Shown in pieces: positions 36,437 through 45,755 of a DNA stretch of 64,000 bases. The position numbers and the translations under genes were made by a program. The stretch lies in NCBI GenBank assembly GCA_021613335.1, contig JAJTWR010000431.1:1922001-1986000 (forward strand). The letters are read 5' to 3'. Position 1 is the stretch's first letter, and the number at the start of each line of letters is the position of its first letter. The notes under the pieces are model-generated. The model was not told the DNA's origin, did not search any database, and saw only the letters and a list, made by a program, of their open reading frames with translations. This DNA comes from Whitmania pigra (lineage: Eukaryota; Annelida; Clitellata; Hirudinida; Haemopidae).

Positions 36437-39163
36437 GTGAAGAAACTTCTGCTGTTAGGTGTACTCGCAGCTTCTGCTCTTGCGGCTCCCCCCGCAACCC
36501 CGGAAAAGGTCGGTCGGGCGACGCGCACCGGCTCTGTCGAGGGCCTCACTGAATACACCTGGCCGAATGGATTTCGGGCGCTGTTCATTCCCGATGCTTC
36601 CAAGTCGACGACCCAAGTCAACATGGTAGTGTTGGTCGGCTCCCGCCAAGAGACCTATGGCTCGCAGGGCATCGCCCATCTCTTCGAGCACATGCTATTC
36701 AAGCGCACCAAGTCGTATCCGTCTATCAAAGAGGTTTTAAGCCAACTTGGGGCGAAGGCGAACGGCGTCACCTGGTGGGACCGGACGAACTTCTTTGAAC
36801 AATTCGCTGCCACCGACGAAAACTTGGATAAGGCGATTGCCATGGAGGCCGAACGCCTCCGCGCGGCCATCATCTCCCGCGACCAGCTGAAGACCGAGAT
36901 GACCGTCGTTCGGAATGAACTGGAGCGAGCGGACAGCCTCGCCGGGCGGACCCTACGCCGCGTGATCCTCTCGTCGGCCTACCGGTGGCATAACTACGGC
37001 AAGACCACCCTGGGCGCAGTGTCCGATTTGGAAAACGTCCCCAACGAGAAGCTGCTCGAATGGTACGAGACCTACTACCAGCCGGACAATGCGCTCCTGA
37101 TTATTTCTGGTCGCTACAACATGGCGCGGGCGCTTGCGAAAATCGACGCAACCTTTGGCCGCATGCCGAAGCCTCGGCGAGCCCTCCCCGAGACCTACAC
37201 CGTCGAGCCGGTGCAAGAGGGCAACAAGGCGGTCACCTTGCAGCGGGTGGGCGGGGTGCCGATTATCCAGGCGGTGTACCACACGCCAGCGCAGGCCCAT
37301 GGGGACGCGGCGGCACTCGCGGTGCTGCGGCGGACGTTGACCTCGGCGCCCGATGGGTTGCTCTACAAGGAGCTCGTGGCGTCTGGGAAAGCGTCGGCGG
37401 TGAATTGTATCGGGATGATCACTGTCGAACCGGCCTATATCGTATGCGAGGCGGTGCTGAAGGCCGGGCAAGACATTGCACAGGCCAAGGAAGTGTTCCT
37501 CCAGGCGCTCGAACACGGGGCGCCCCCCTCGGAGCTTGCGGTGCGGCGGGCGAAGTCGCGCGAGCTTCGGGCAGTGGACGTGCAGCAGAACGACGTGCAC
37601 GCGCTCAGCATCGCGCTCACGGAGTACGCATCTGCCGATTGGCGATACTTCTTCAAATTCCGGGATGACCTCGAAAAGGTGACTCCGGCAGATGTCGAGC
37701 GGGTGGCGAAGACCTACCTCGTCCAATCGAACCGCACCTATGGGGAATACCTTCCCACCGAGAAGCCGGTTCGGGTGCAGGTCCCCAACCGGGATGCGAA
37801 TCCGCGCGCTGCGATACGTGACTACCAAGGCCGCAAAACCTTCTCTCAAGGGGAGGATTTCGACGCCACCTACGCAAACATCGAGGCCCGGACAACCCGG
37901 GGGCGGCTGCCTGGTGGAGCCGCGTATGCGTTTTTGCCAAAAAAGACTCGCGGGGAGAGCGTCCGGGTCGTCATCGCGATGAGCTTTGGCACCGAGGCCG
38001 CGTTGGAAGGGCGGGCCTCCGATGCTCGGATGACGCATTTGCTCCTCGCGCGGGGAACCAAGTCAAAGACCCGCGCCGAGTTCGAGGAGGCGCTGGACCA
38101 GTTGCGAGCGCAGCTCGTGCTCGATGTGGATTATCTGCACGACCAATTGGCAGTCGTGCGCCTCGAAGTTCAACGAGAGAACTTGGATGCTGCGCTCGCG
38201 CTGGTTGGCGAAATGTTGCGGACGCCTGCGCTCGATGCCGAAGAACTCCGCGGGCTCGTGGCGGAGCGGGTTGGCGAGCTCACGACGCTCAAGTTCGACC
38301 CGACCTTCCTGGTGTGGGTGATATCCGGGCAAACCATCACCCCGATGCGCGCCACCGGCTTCCGGTACACGATGGTCCCCACCGAAGAGATTGAGACCAC
38401 CCGCGCGGTCACTGTCGAGAGAGTGCGCGAGCTCCACCAGCGGTTTTACGGCGGGAGCTACGCCTCCATAGGGGTGGTGGGAGACTTCGATCCCGAGCAG
38501 GTGAAGGCCCGCCTCGGCTCAATTTTTAGCGACTGGAAGACCCCGGAAAAGTACGAATTCTTTCCGATGCCGTATACCGAGACAGTCGCCGTCACAAAAG
38601 TGGTCGAAGTGCCCGACAAGCCGATAGCTGCGACCCTCATCGGGCGCTGGATACCGGTAGACGACGAGGCCCCGCAGGCGGCGGCCCTGCGGCTCGGCGG
38701 CTGGGTGCTCGGCGGCGGCTTTTTGACCGGCCGCATCCCCCAGCGCCTTCGGGAGAAGGAAGGCCTGAGCTATACCGCGACCGCGCTCGTGGATCCCTTT
38801 GTCCGGCAGGGCAGGATGGTCGCCCTCGCGTACGGCAGTTATGCCCCGCAGATGAAGGATCGGGTCTCCGCCGCCATGAGAGATGAAATCACCAAGGTCG
38901 CCAACGGCAGCGTGACCGAAGCCGAGCTGAAGCGCGCCAAGGAAGGCTACCGACAGTCGCGCCGCATGCGCTTAGGGAATGACGCCACCGTGGCCGAACA
39001 GCTCGCGCTGCTCTTCCGGTTCGGCCGCACCCTGCGTTTCGACGAGGAGTTCGATAAGCGCGTCGAAGCCGTGACGTTGAGCGAACTCAACAGTGCCTTC
39101 AAGCAATACTTTGACTTGAAAAAGATGGTCGAAGTGTCCGCCGGCGACTTCGCCAAGAAGTAA
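36437..39163 (+). CDS. Secreted M16 metallopeptidase 1
   Basis: 908 residues from GTG 36437, with GAGGAG 7 bases upstream; longer in-frame starts would mask the signal peptide. Signal KLLLLGVLAASALAA, so periplasmic or exported. The inverted zinc motif is HLFEH (His81, His85, catalytic Glu84), with the third ligand Glu161 in TVVRNELE. The second half lacks the motif but keeps GGGFLTGRIPQRLREKEGLSY-type substrate-binding residues (38.7 kb), as in fused M16 proteins that clamp small peptides. It is the most divergent of the eight (VTWWDRTN; end AGDFAKK without the common PAK tail). Confidence 0.93.
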   Translation: MKKLLLLGVLAASALAAPPATPEKVGRATRTGSVEGLTEYTWPNGFRALFIPDASKSTTQVNMVVLVGSRQETYGSQGIAHLFEHMLFKRTKSYPSIKEVLSQLGAKANGVTWWDRTNFFEQFAATDENLDKAIAMEAERLRAAIISRDQLKTEMTVVRNELERADSLAGRTLRRVILSSAYRWHNYGKTTLGAVSDLENVPNEKLLEWYETYYQPDNALLIISGRYNMARALAKIDATFGRMPKPRRALPETYTVEPVQEGNKAVTLQRVGGVPIIQAVYHTPAQAHGDAAALAVLRRTLTSAPDGLLYKELVASGKASAVNCIGMITVEPAYIVCEAVLKAGQDIAQAKEVFLQALEHGAPPSELAVRRAKSRELRAVDVQQNDVHALSIALTEYASADWRYFFKFRDDLEKVTPADVERVAKTYLVQSNRTYGEYLPTEKPVRVQVPNRDANPRAAIRDYQGRKTFSQGEDFDATYANIEARTTRGRLPGGAAYAFLPKKTRGESVRVVIAMSFGTEAALEGRASDARMTHLLLARGTKSKTRAEFEEALDQLRAQLVLDVDYLHDQLAVVRLEVQRENLDAALALVGEMLRTPALDAEELRGLVAERVGELTTLKFDPTFLVWVISGQTITPMRATGFRYTMVPTEEIETTRAVTVERVRELHQRFYGGSYASIGVVGDFDPEQVKARLGSIFSDWKTPEKYEFFPMPYTETVAVTKVVEVPDKPIAATLIGRWIPVDDEAPQAAALRLGGWVLGGGFLTGRIPQRLREKEGLSYTATALVDPFVRQGRMVALAYGSYAPQMKDRVSAAMRDEITKVANGSVTEAELKRAKEGYRQSRRMRLGNDATVAEQLALLFRFGRTLRFDEEFDKRVEAVTLSELNSAFKQYFDLKKMVEVSAGDFAKK

Positions 39164-39201
39164 ACGTAACGCAGTACGCAAAACTATTATTTACCTTTGA
39201 G

Positions 39202-39222
39202 GTGCGATCCGAGCAATCGCAC
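39202..39222 (+). terminator. Hairpin after peptidase 1
   Basis: GTGCGAT and ATCGCAC pair over a 7-base loop. It is the only structure I see in the gap 39164-39479, which otherwise holds the leader and ribosome site (AAAGGAG, 39465-39471) of peptidase 2. Confidence 0.45.
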
Positions 39223-39479
39223 TTCGTGGGATGCGTACAACTTGAACTTCATACGAAAAAATACTTCCAGCAAACCTACTAGGGGAACGGATGAAATCTC
39301 TACACTACGACAATCGCTTCGTCGACGAATGTAGGAATCAACGACCTCGGGAGCACACAGTTATTGAGGTCCCAAAAAGGGGGATGGAGGGCAGCTCAGA
39401 AGGAAGAGGGAAATTCTCAAACGATTTTTGCAGACATGGAACCAAGTTCACTCAGTTCACTTTGAAAGGAGCCATTACA

Positions 39480-42356
39480 ATGCAACGAAGGAGCAAAGCA
39501 GCACGAGGAGTTGTGGCTTGTTTGATGCTAGGAGCAACTTTGGCATTCGCCCAAGGAGCACCGCCGCCCGGAGCACCGCCGCCTGGAATGGGACCACCGC
39601 CCGGAGCACCACCGCCGGGAATGGGGCCACCTCCGGGAGCACCGCCGCCGGGCGCTGCGGCGACTAAGTCGGCTACCCCGCCGCCTTCAAATATCGGAGC
39701 TGCCAAGCTCACGGGGTTTGTCGAGGGAATTGCGGAGTACACTTGGCCCAATGGTTTCCGGGCCCTGCTTCTCCAAGACTTAAGCAAAGCGTCAATCCAG
39801 GTAAACATGACTGTGCTCGTTGGATCTCGGCAGGAGAGCTATGGCGAACACGGCATCGCGCATCTCTTCGAGCACATGCTCTTCAAGCGGACAAAACGCT
39901 TCCCATCCATCAAGGAGGAACTCACCAAAATAGGTGGAGTTGCAAACGGCTCGACTACACCTGATCGAACGAACTACATGGAGACGATTCCAGCAACCGA
40001 AGAAAATTTGAATCGCGCGATTGACCTCGAAGCGGAACGGCTCCGTTCTGCGATCATCTCCAGAGAAGAATTGAAGACAGAGATGACGGTCGTCCGGAAT
40101 GAACTCGAGCGCGGAAAAAATAGTCCGGAAATGAGTCTTTATGAAGCCACAGGCGCAGCGTCTTATCAATGGCATAACTACGGGAAGTCGCCCATAGGAC
40201 CCGTATCCGACCTGGAAAATGTTCCGAACGAAAGACTGCTTGCTTGGTACGATAAATATTACCAGCCGGACAACACAGTGCTGATCATATCAGGAAAGTT
40301 TGACATCAAACGCACTGTGACCAAGCTTGATGCAACATTTGGTCGAATGAAGCGGCCTACTCGAAAGCTCTCACCTACGTACACTGTCGAGCCGGTTCAG
40401 GAGGGGGAACGCAGCGTCGTACTTCGACGCATTGGCGGAACTCCAGTGTTGATGGCTCGTTACCATGGGCCTGCTCTCTCACACCCGGATGCGGCAGCAT
40501 TCGAAATGCTTGCTTCGGCTATGTCGACGGCACCATCGGGCCGTTTGTACAAGGCTTTGGTGGCGACGGAAAAGGCGGCACAAGTTGATTGTATGTCTAT
40601 GCCACAATATGAGCCGGGAGACCTCCTTTGTGGGGTGACGCTGAAGCCCGGTCAAGATGTAAACGCTGCACGCGAAATTCTGCTGAATACAATGGAGAAA
40701 GCTTCGCCGTTTACAGACGAAGAGGCTGCTCGAGCAAAAGATAAGGAGCTGAGTCAGCTTAACAACTTTATGACAGATGTGAATGTCTTAGGCATGGTGC
40801 TTTCTGAGTACATTTCCTCCGACTGGCGATATTTCTTCAAGCGACGAGACGACGTGGAGAAGCTGACAGCGGCCGATCTCAATCGGGTAGCGAACAAATA
40901 CTTGGTCACTTCGAACCGCACATTGGGAGAGTATGTGCCCACCGAGAAGCCAGTGCGTGCTCCGGAGGCACCACGCGCTCAGGATCCTTTTGCAGCAATC
41001 CAGGATTATAAAGGACGTGATGTTGTGCTTGGTGGCGAGGAATTTGATACTTCGTTTGCAAACATAGAAAAACATACTGAGCGCGGCGTGCTCGGCGATG
41101 GCACCAAGTATGCATTTCTCCCTAAAAAAACCCGTGGAGAAATGGTGGTTATGACTGCTCTTATGTATTATGGCACTGAAAGCTCACTTACCAACCGAAG
41201 GATTGATGCAGAGAACGTGGTAGAAATGCTTTCCAAGGGAACGGCAAAGAGAAGCCGCACAGCCTTCCAGGATGAGTTAGCGAAACTCAAAGCTGAACTC
41301 AGAGTGATGCCTCGCAAACAAGCTGTTTGGATCGAACTTAAGGTCCCACGCGGTAACTTAGAAAAGGCGGTTGCTCTGGTTGGTGAGATGGTACGCGAGC
41401 CGGCATTCGATCCAAAAGAATTTACTAACTACATGAACGAACGCATTGCAGAGTGGAGTGCGAGGAAAAATGACCCGATGGAGATTTCCCGCCGAATAGT
41501 TTATCAAACTCTCAACCAAAGGGGGCCTAGCCACTATTTCTTCAAACCTTCTCTCGAAGAGGACATCAAGCTGTTTCAGGAGTCAAAAGTAGAAGGAGCA
41601 AAAAATTTCTATCAGTCGTTTATCGCACCTAAAAATGTGACAATTGGCGTTGTAGGAGATTTTGAGCCAAAGCCACTGAAGTCCCAACTCGATGCAATAT
41701 TCAAGGGTTGGAGTGTGGGTGCGCAAAATACGTTCGAGAAGATACCACTCCCGTACAAACCGTCTAAGGGTAGCTCGATCGTCGTTTCAGTTCCGGACAA
41801 ACCTATGGCTACGACTGCATTCGTGAAGACGCTTGATATGTCAGACGAATCGCCCGACTATCCGGCACTTGAGCTTGCGAACGAACTTCTTGGAGGCGGG
41901 ATGATGCAGGGCCGCATACCAGATCGGCTCCGCGAGAAGGAAGGTTTGAGTTACTCAGTTGGAACCTTACTACGAGGAAGCGTTCGCGATATGAGCAGTG
42001 TGTTTATCACCTTTGCAATCTTTGCCCCGCAGAACTGGGAGCGCGTCTTGGTTAGCTTGAAAGATGAATTTGAGAAAGCCACGGCCAAGGGGTTTACAGA
42101 AGATGAATTAAAGAAGAGCCTAGTTGGATATCTCCAAGAACGAAAAGTATTGTTTTCACTGGACGCTTACATTTCCCTTGGGTTGGCGGAATACAACATT
42201 TTCAATCGAACTTTTAAGTTTGAAGAAGATTATGAGCGTGCATTGAAGAAAGTAAAGATTGCAGAAGTGAACGCCGCATTCAGGAAGCATATCAACTACG
42301 ATTCGCTTGTACGGATTTCGGTCGGCACCCTACCGAAGGCCGAACCGGCGAAGTAA
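39480..42356 (+). CDS. Secreted M16 metallopeptidase 2
   Basis: 958 residues from ATG 39480, AAAGGAG 8 bases upstream. The signal peptide ends TLAFAQ. A Pro/Gly linker (GAPPPGMGPPPG repeats, residues 27-59) separates it from the catalytic half. Zinc site: His128, His132, Glu208; catalytic Glu131. The C-terminal half shows RGT-like residues (KGTAKRSRTAFQDEL) where the zinc motif would be, and retains GRIPDRLREKEGLSY. The tail is LPKAEPAK. Codon use is visibly AT-richer than in peptidases 4-8, suggesting a different history or older acquisition. Confidence 0.93.
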   Translation: MQRRSKAARGVVACLMLGATLAFAQGAPPPGAPPPGMGPPPGAPPPGMGPPPGAPPPGAAATKSATPPPSNIGAAKLTGFVEGIAEYTWPNGFRALLLQDLSKASIQVNMTVLVGSRQESYGEHGIAHLFEHMLFKRTKRFPSIKEELTKIGGVANGSTTPDRTNYMETIPATEENLNRAIDLEAERLRSAIISREELKTEMTVVRNELERGKNSPEMSLYEATGAASYQWHNYGKSPIGPVSDLENVPNERLLAWYDKYYQPDNTVLIISGKFDIKRTVTKLDATFGRMKRPTRKLSPTYTVEPVQEGERSVVLRRIGGTPVLMARYHGPALSHPDAAAFEMLASAMSTAPSGRLYKALVATEKAAQVDCMSMPQYEPGDLLCGVTLKPGQDVNAAREILLNTMEKASPFTDEEAARAKDKELSQLNNFMTDVNVLGMVLSEYISSDWRYFFKRRDDVEKLTAADLNRVANKYLVTSNRTLGEYVPTEKPVRAPEAPRAQDPFAAIQDYKGRDVVLGGEEFDTSFANIEKHTERGVLGDGTKYAFLPKKTRGEMVVMTALMYYGTESSLTNRRIDAENVVEMLSKGTAKRSRTAFQDELAKLKAELRVMPRKQAVWIELKVPRGNLEKAVALVGEMVREPAFDPKEFTNYMNERIAEWSARKNDPMEISRRIVYQTLNQRGPSHYFFKPSLEEDIKLFQESKVEGAKNFYQSFIAPKNVTIGVVGDFEPKPLKSQLDAIFKGWSVGAQNTFEKIPLPYKPSKGSSIVVSVPDKPMATTAFVKTLDMSDESPDYPALELANELLGGGMMQGRIPDRLREKEGLSYSVGTLLRGSVRDMSSVFITFAIFAPQNWERVLVSLKDEFEKATAKGFTEDELKKSLVGYLQERKVLFSLDAYISLGLAEYNIFNRTFKFEEDYERALKKVKIAEVNAAFRKHINYDSLVRISVGTLPKAEPAK

Positions 42357-42380
42357 CTAATAATTCACCGAGGTACATGT

Positions 42381-42415
42381 CGGGCATGGGTCGCCGATTG
42401 TGCGACCCATGCCCG
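42381..42415 (+). terminator. Long hairpin after peptidase 2
   Basis: Perfect 14-bp stem CGGGCATGGGTCGC / GCGACCCATGCCCG over a 7-base loop, followed by AAGCATTTG. Related stems follow peptidases 3, 4 and 6. The rest of 42357-42764 shows no gene, only the leader of peptidase 3 with AAAGGAG at 42750-42756. Confidence 0.6.
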
Positions 42416-42764
42416 AAGCATTTGTAAGGATTCGTTTCGGCATTTGAAGAACGACACAGCTGCAAATAAGCTTTGGGAAAGCAGAGAGTTCGCTGGGAGT
42501 AGCGCCACAGGTCTACTCTTGTGAAGGTTTTCCATCCATGCCGTTGTGGTGTCCCACAGCGGAGCACCCGGTGATGCTCCACAGACGAACCTAGGGATAG
42601 CTTTGTGCAGAGCACTCGGCAATACTCAGGAGTTCGAAAGAAACAACAAGTGGCCGCAAGGCTCCGCGGAAGGCACCTGGCAGTAGGTTTTGGAGAGGCG
42701 TGCGAAGTGTGCCAGCGGCCAATCGACGCAGTCCAATGATGTTATTTTGAAAGGAGATGTACCA

Positions 42765-45565
42765 GTGCGATATGGGTCATTCTTACATGGTGGGGTCCTA
42801 GCCAGTTGGTTGCTCGTGCGACTTTGGCCTTTGGGGAAGGGTCCAAGGTGAGGCCTCCGAAGGCGCCGCCAGGAGGAACGAAGGGGGCAACAACTCCTCC
42901 GGAGAGCCTCGCTGGAGCGAAGCTCACGGGTAACGTGGAGGGAGTCATCGAGTACACATGGCCGAACGGCTTTCGCGCGGTGCTTCTGCCCGACGTGAGC
43001 CAGCCCACCATCTATGTAAACATGGTGGTGTTGGTGGGTTCCCGTCAGGAGAGCTATGGAGAGCACGGTATCGCGCACCTCTTCGAGCACATGCTCTTCA
43101 AGCGCACCAAGCGGATTGCCTCCATCAAAGAGGAATTGACGAAAATTGGCGGCCACGCCAACGGTACGACTTCGTATGATCGCACCAACTACTCGGAACA
43201 GGTTCCGGCGACCCAAGCGAATCTGAACCGCGCGATTGAGATTGAAGCAGAGCGGCTGCGCTCGGCGATTATCTCCCGAGATGAGCTGAAGACCGAAATG
43301 ACTGTGGTCCGCAATGAACTGGAGAAGGGACAGAACAGTCCAGACATGAGTTTGCATGAGGCGGTTGGGGCATCGGCTTACATGTGGCACAACTATGGAA
43401 AGTCGCCGATCGGCCCAGTTTCTGATCTTGAAAACATGCCCAATGAGCGGTTGCTGGCTTGGTATGAAACTTATTACCAGCCGGATAACACGGTGATGAT
43501 TATCTCTGGCAATTTCGATCTGCGAAAGGCCGTCGCGAAGCTCGGTGCAGCATTTGGTCGGATGAAGCGACCGGCTCGCAAACTGCCGACCACGTATACT
43601 GTTGAGCCAGTGCAGGAGGGTGAGCGGAGCGTGGTCTTGCGCCGCAGCGGCGGAGCACCAACATTGATGGTGCAATACCATGGACCGGCGATTTCCCACC
43701 CGGATGCTACTCCCTTTGAGCTGCTCAGCCTCGTCATGTCCGCATCGCCGTCAGGGCGCTTGTACCAAGCGCTCGTGGCTACGGAGAAGGCTGCGCAGGT
43801 CTTCTGCTTGCCGATATCCCAGTATGAGCCCGGAAACATGCTCTGTGGAGCCATGCTGAAACCTGGGCAGGATGTGAATGCTGCTCGCGATATACTCCTC
43901 GCTACTCTGGAGAAGCCGAAGCCCTTCACTACCGAAGAGGTGAACCGCGCGAAGGATGCAGCTCTGAGTGACAATAAGAATGTGACCTCCAGTGTGCACA
44001 CGATGAATGAGATCTTCACTGACTTCGTGCCGTCGGACTGGCGGTACTTCTTCCAGCGCCGCGACCAGCTTGAAAAGGTCACTCCTGGAGATCTGAACCA
44101 AATGGCAAAGAAGTTCCTCGTCGCTACGAACCGTACGCTCGGCGAATACGTGCCAACCGAGAAGTTGGAGAGAGCCGGAGCGGCTCCGCGCCCCGTAAAC
44201 CCCTCGGCAGCAATTCAAGGCTACCGAGGACGCGATGGTGCCGCACTCGGTGAGTCTTTTGAGCCAACCTTAGCGAATTTCGAAGCAAGAACGCAGCGAG
44301 GTACTTTGAATTCGGGAGTCAAATATGCCTTCCTGCCCAAGAAAACCCGCGAAGAGATGGTTCACCTGAAGCTCTTGCTCAGGTACGGCACCGCAAGTTC
44401 GCTTGCGAACCGAAGGGTCGACGCGCAGAACGCTGCACAAATGCTCATGAGGGGAACTGCCAAGCGGAGCCGCACGGCATTACAAGATGAGCTCTCGAAA
44501 CTCAATGCAACGCTCGTTGTCAGCAATGAAAACCAAGCCTACTCCGTCGAGCTCGTGGCGCCCCGAGGAAGCCTTGAAAAGGCGATGGCCCTCATGGGGG
44601 AGATCCTCCGCGAGCCCGGATTCGATGCCAAAGAGTTCGCTGCCTATATCAACGGAATCGTTGCTGGGCTGAGTGCCAGCAAGGACGACCCGACGTTTCT
44701 CTCCCGGATGACTATTGCCCGCGCCTTGAGACCGCATGCGCCAAGTGACTATCGGTACTTGCCGCTCCCCGATGAGGAAATCGCTGAGCTCAGCGCCTCG
44801 ACACTGGCGAAAGCGAAGAACTTTTATCACTCCTTCATTGGTTCAGCGAATGCGGTTGTTGCGGTGGTCGGCGATTTCGACCCGAATACGATGAAGGGCC
44901 AACTCGATGGCATTCTCAAAGGGTGGTCTGCGCCGGAGAAGTACGAACGAATCCCGGTACCCTACAAGCCAGCGAAGAGCGCAAATGAGGTCATCAGCGT
45001 TCCCGACAAGCCGATGGCGTCGACAGTACTCGCGCAGAATATCGACATTACAGACACTTCTCCGGACTTCCCAGCACTCCTCGTCGCCGATTATATCTTG
45101 GGCGGTGGGTTCATGACCGGCCGAATCCCCGCACGGCTTCGCGAGAAAGAGGGCCTGAGTTATGGAGCAGGCACTGGCATTGAACTTGAATTCGGCGCAG
45201 AGAGCGGCTCCTTGATAGCACATGCAATTTATGCCCCCCAGAACTGGGAGCGGATTATGACCAGTTTCAAGGAAGAGATTGAAAAGGCAACCAGCATTGG
45301 CTTTAGCGAGGATGAAGTCAAGAACGCCAAGCTTGGGAAGCTTCAGGAACGAAAGCTTCAGTTCCCCAACGACTTCGTGCTCTCCTCGGCTCTCACAACC
45401 TACTTGGTGAACAACCGAACCTTTGCCTATGAGCAGGAAATCGATCGAGCGATTGAAAAACTCACTGCTGCGGAAGTGAACGCTGCCCTGAAGAAGTATG
45501 TGAATTATCCATCCATGTACAAGGTGTCGGTGGGAACCCTTCCCAAAACGGCGCCAGCAAAGTAG
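42765..45565 (+). CDS. Secreted M16 metallopeptidase 3, frame broken in the signal peptide
   Basis: GTG 42765 has AAAGGAG 8 bases upstream, the same geometry as peptidase 2, and opens a signal-like sequence ending LASWLL. At about 42815 the frame shifts; one extra G (CTCGGTGCG for CTCGTGCG) would give LLGATLAFGEG, as in paralogues (LLGATLALAQG). The rest (42818-45565) is intact: HLFEH, ligand Glu in TVVRNELEKG, second-half TGRIPARLREKEGLSY and the tail LPKTAPAK. A start at TTG 42806 would give a protein without a signal peptide. Sequencing error, or a real inactivation of export. Confidence 0.88.
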
Positions 45566-45593
45566 CAAAGAACAACTTCAAAACCGTCATTTC

Positions 45594-45632
45594 ATCGGGC
45601 ATGGGTCGCGAAGTCTGCGGCTCATGCCCGAT
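45594..45632 (+). terminator. Hairpin after peptidase 3
   Basis: ATCGGGCATG pairs with CATGCCCGAT, with partial inner pairing (GGTCGC opposite GCGGCT), then GCGTTTCT. The second pair is T-A here and C-G in the copy after peptidase 4. Confidence 0.6.
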
Positions 45633-45755
45633 GCGTTTCTACGGTGCCCCCTGAAACTCCTGATTTTCATGGGAGTTGCAATAGTGGTGGGGCGTAGTGT
45701 ATGGAGCCACCTACCCGCCGTACGTATGAACTCGAAAATTCTTGGTAGGAGCTAC

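Noticed and set aside
42806..45565. Peptidase 3 starting at TTG 42806 as its natural start
   Set aside because: The upstream GTG has an ideal ribosome site and a signal-like frame matching paralogues; the TTG start would remove export from one member of an otherwise exported family.
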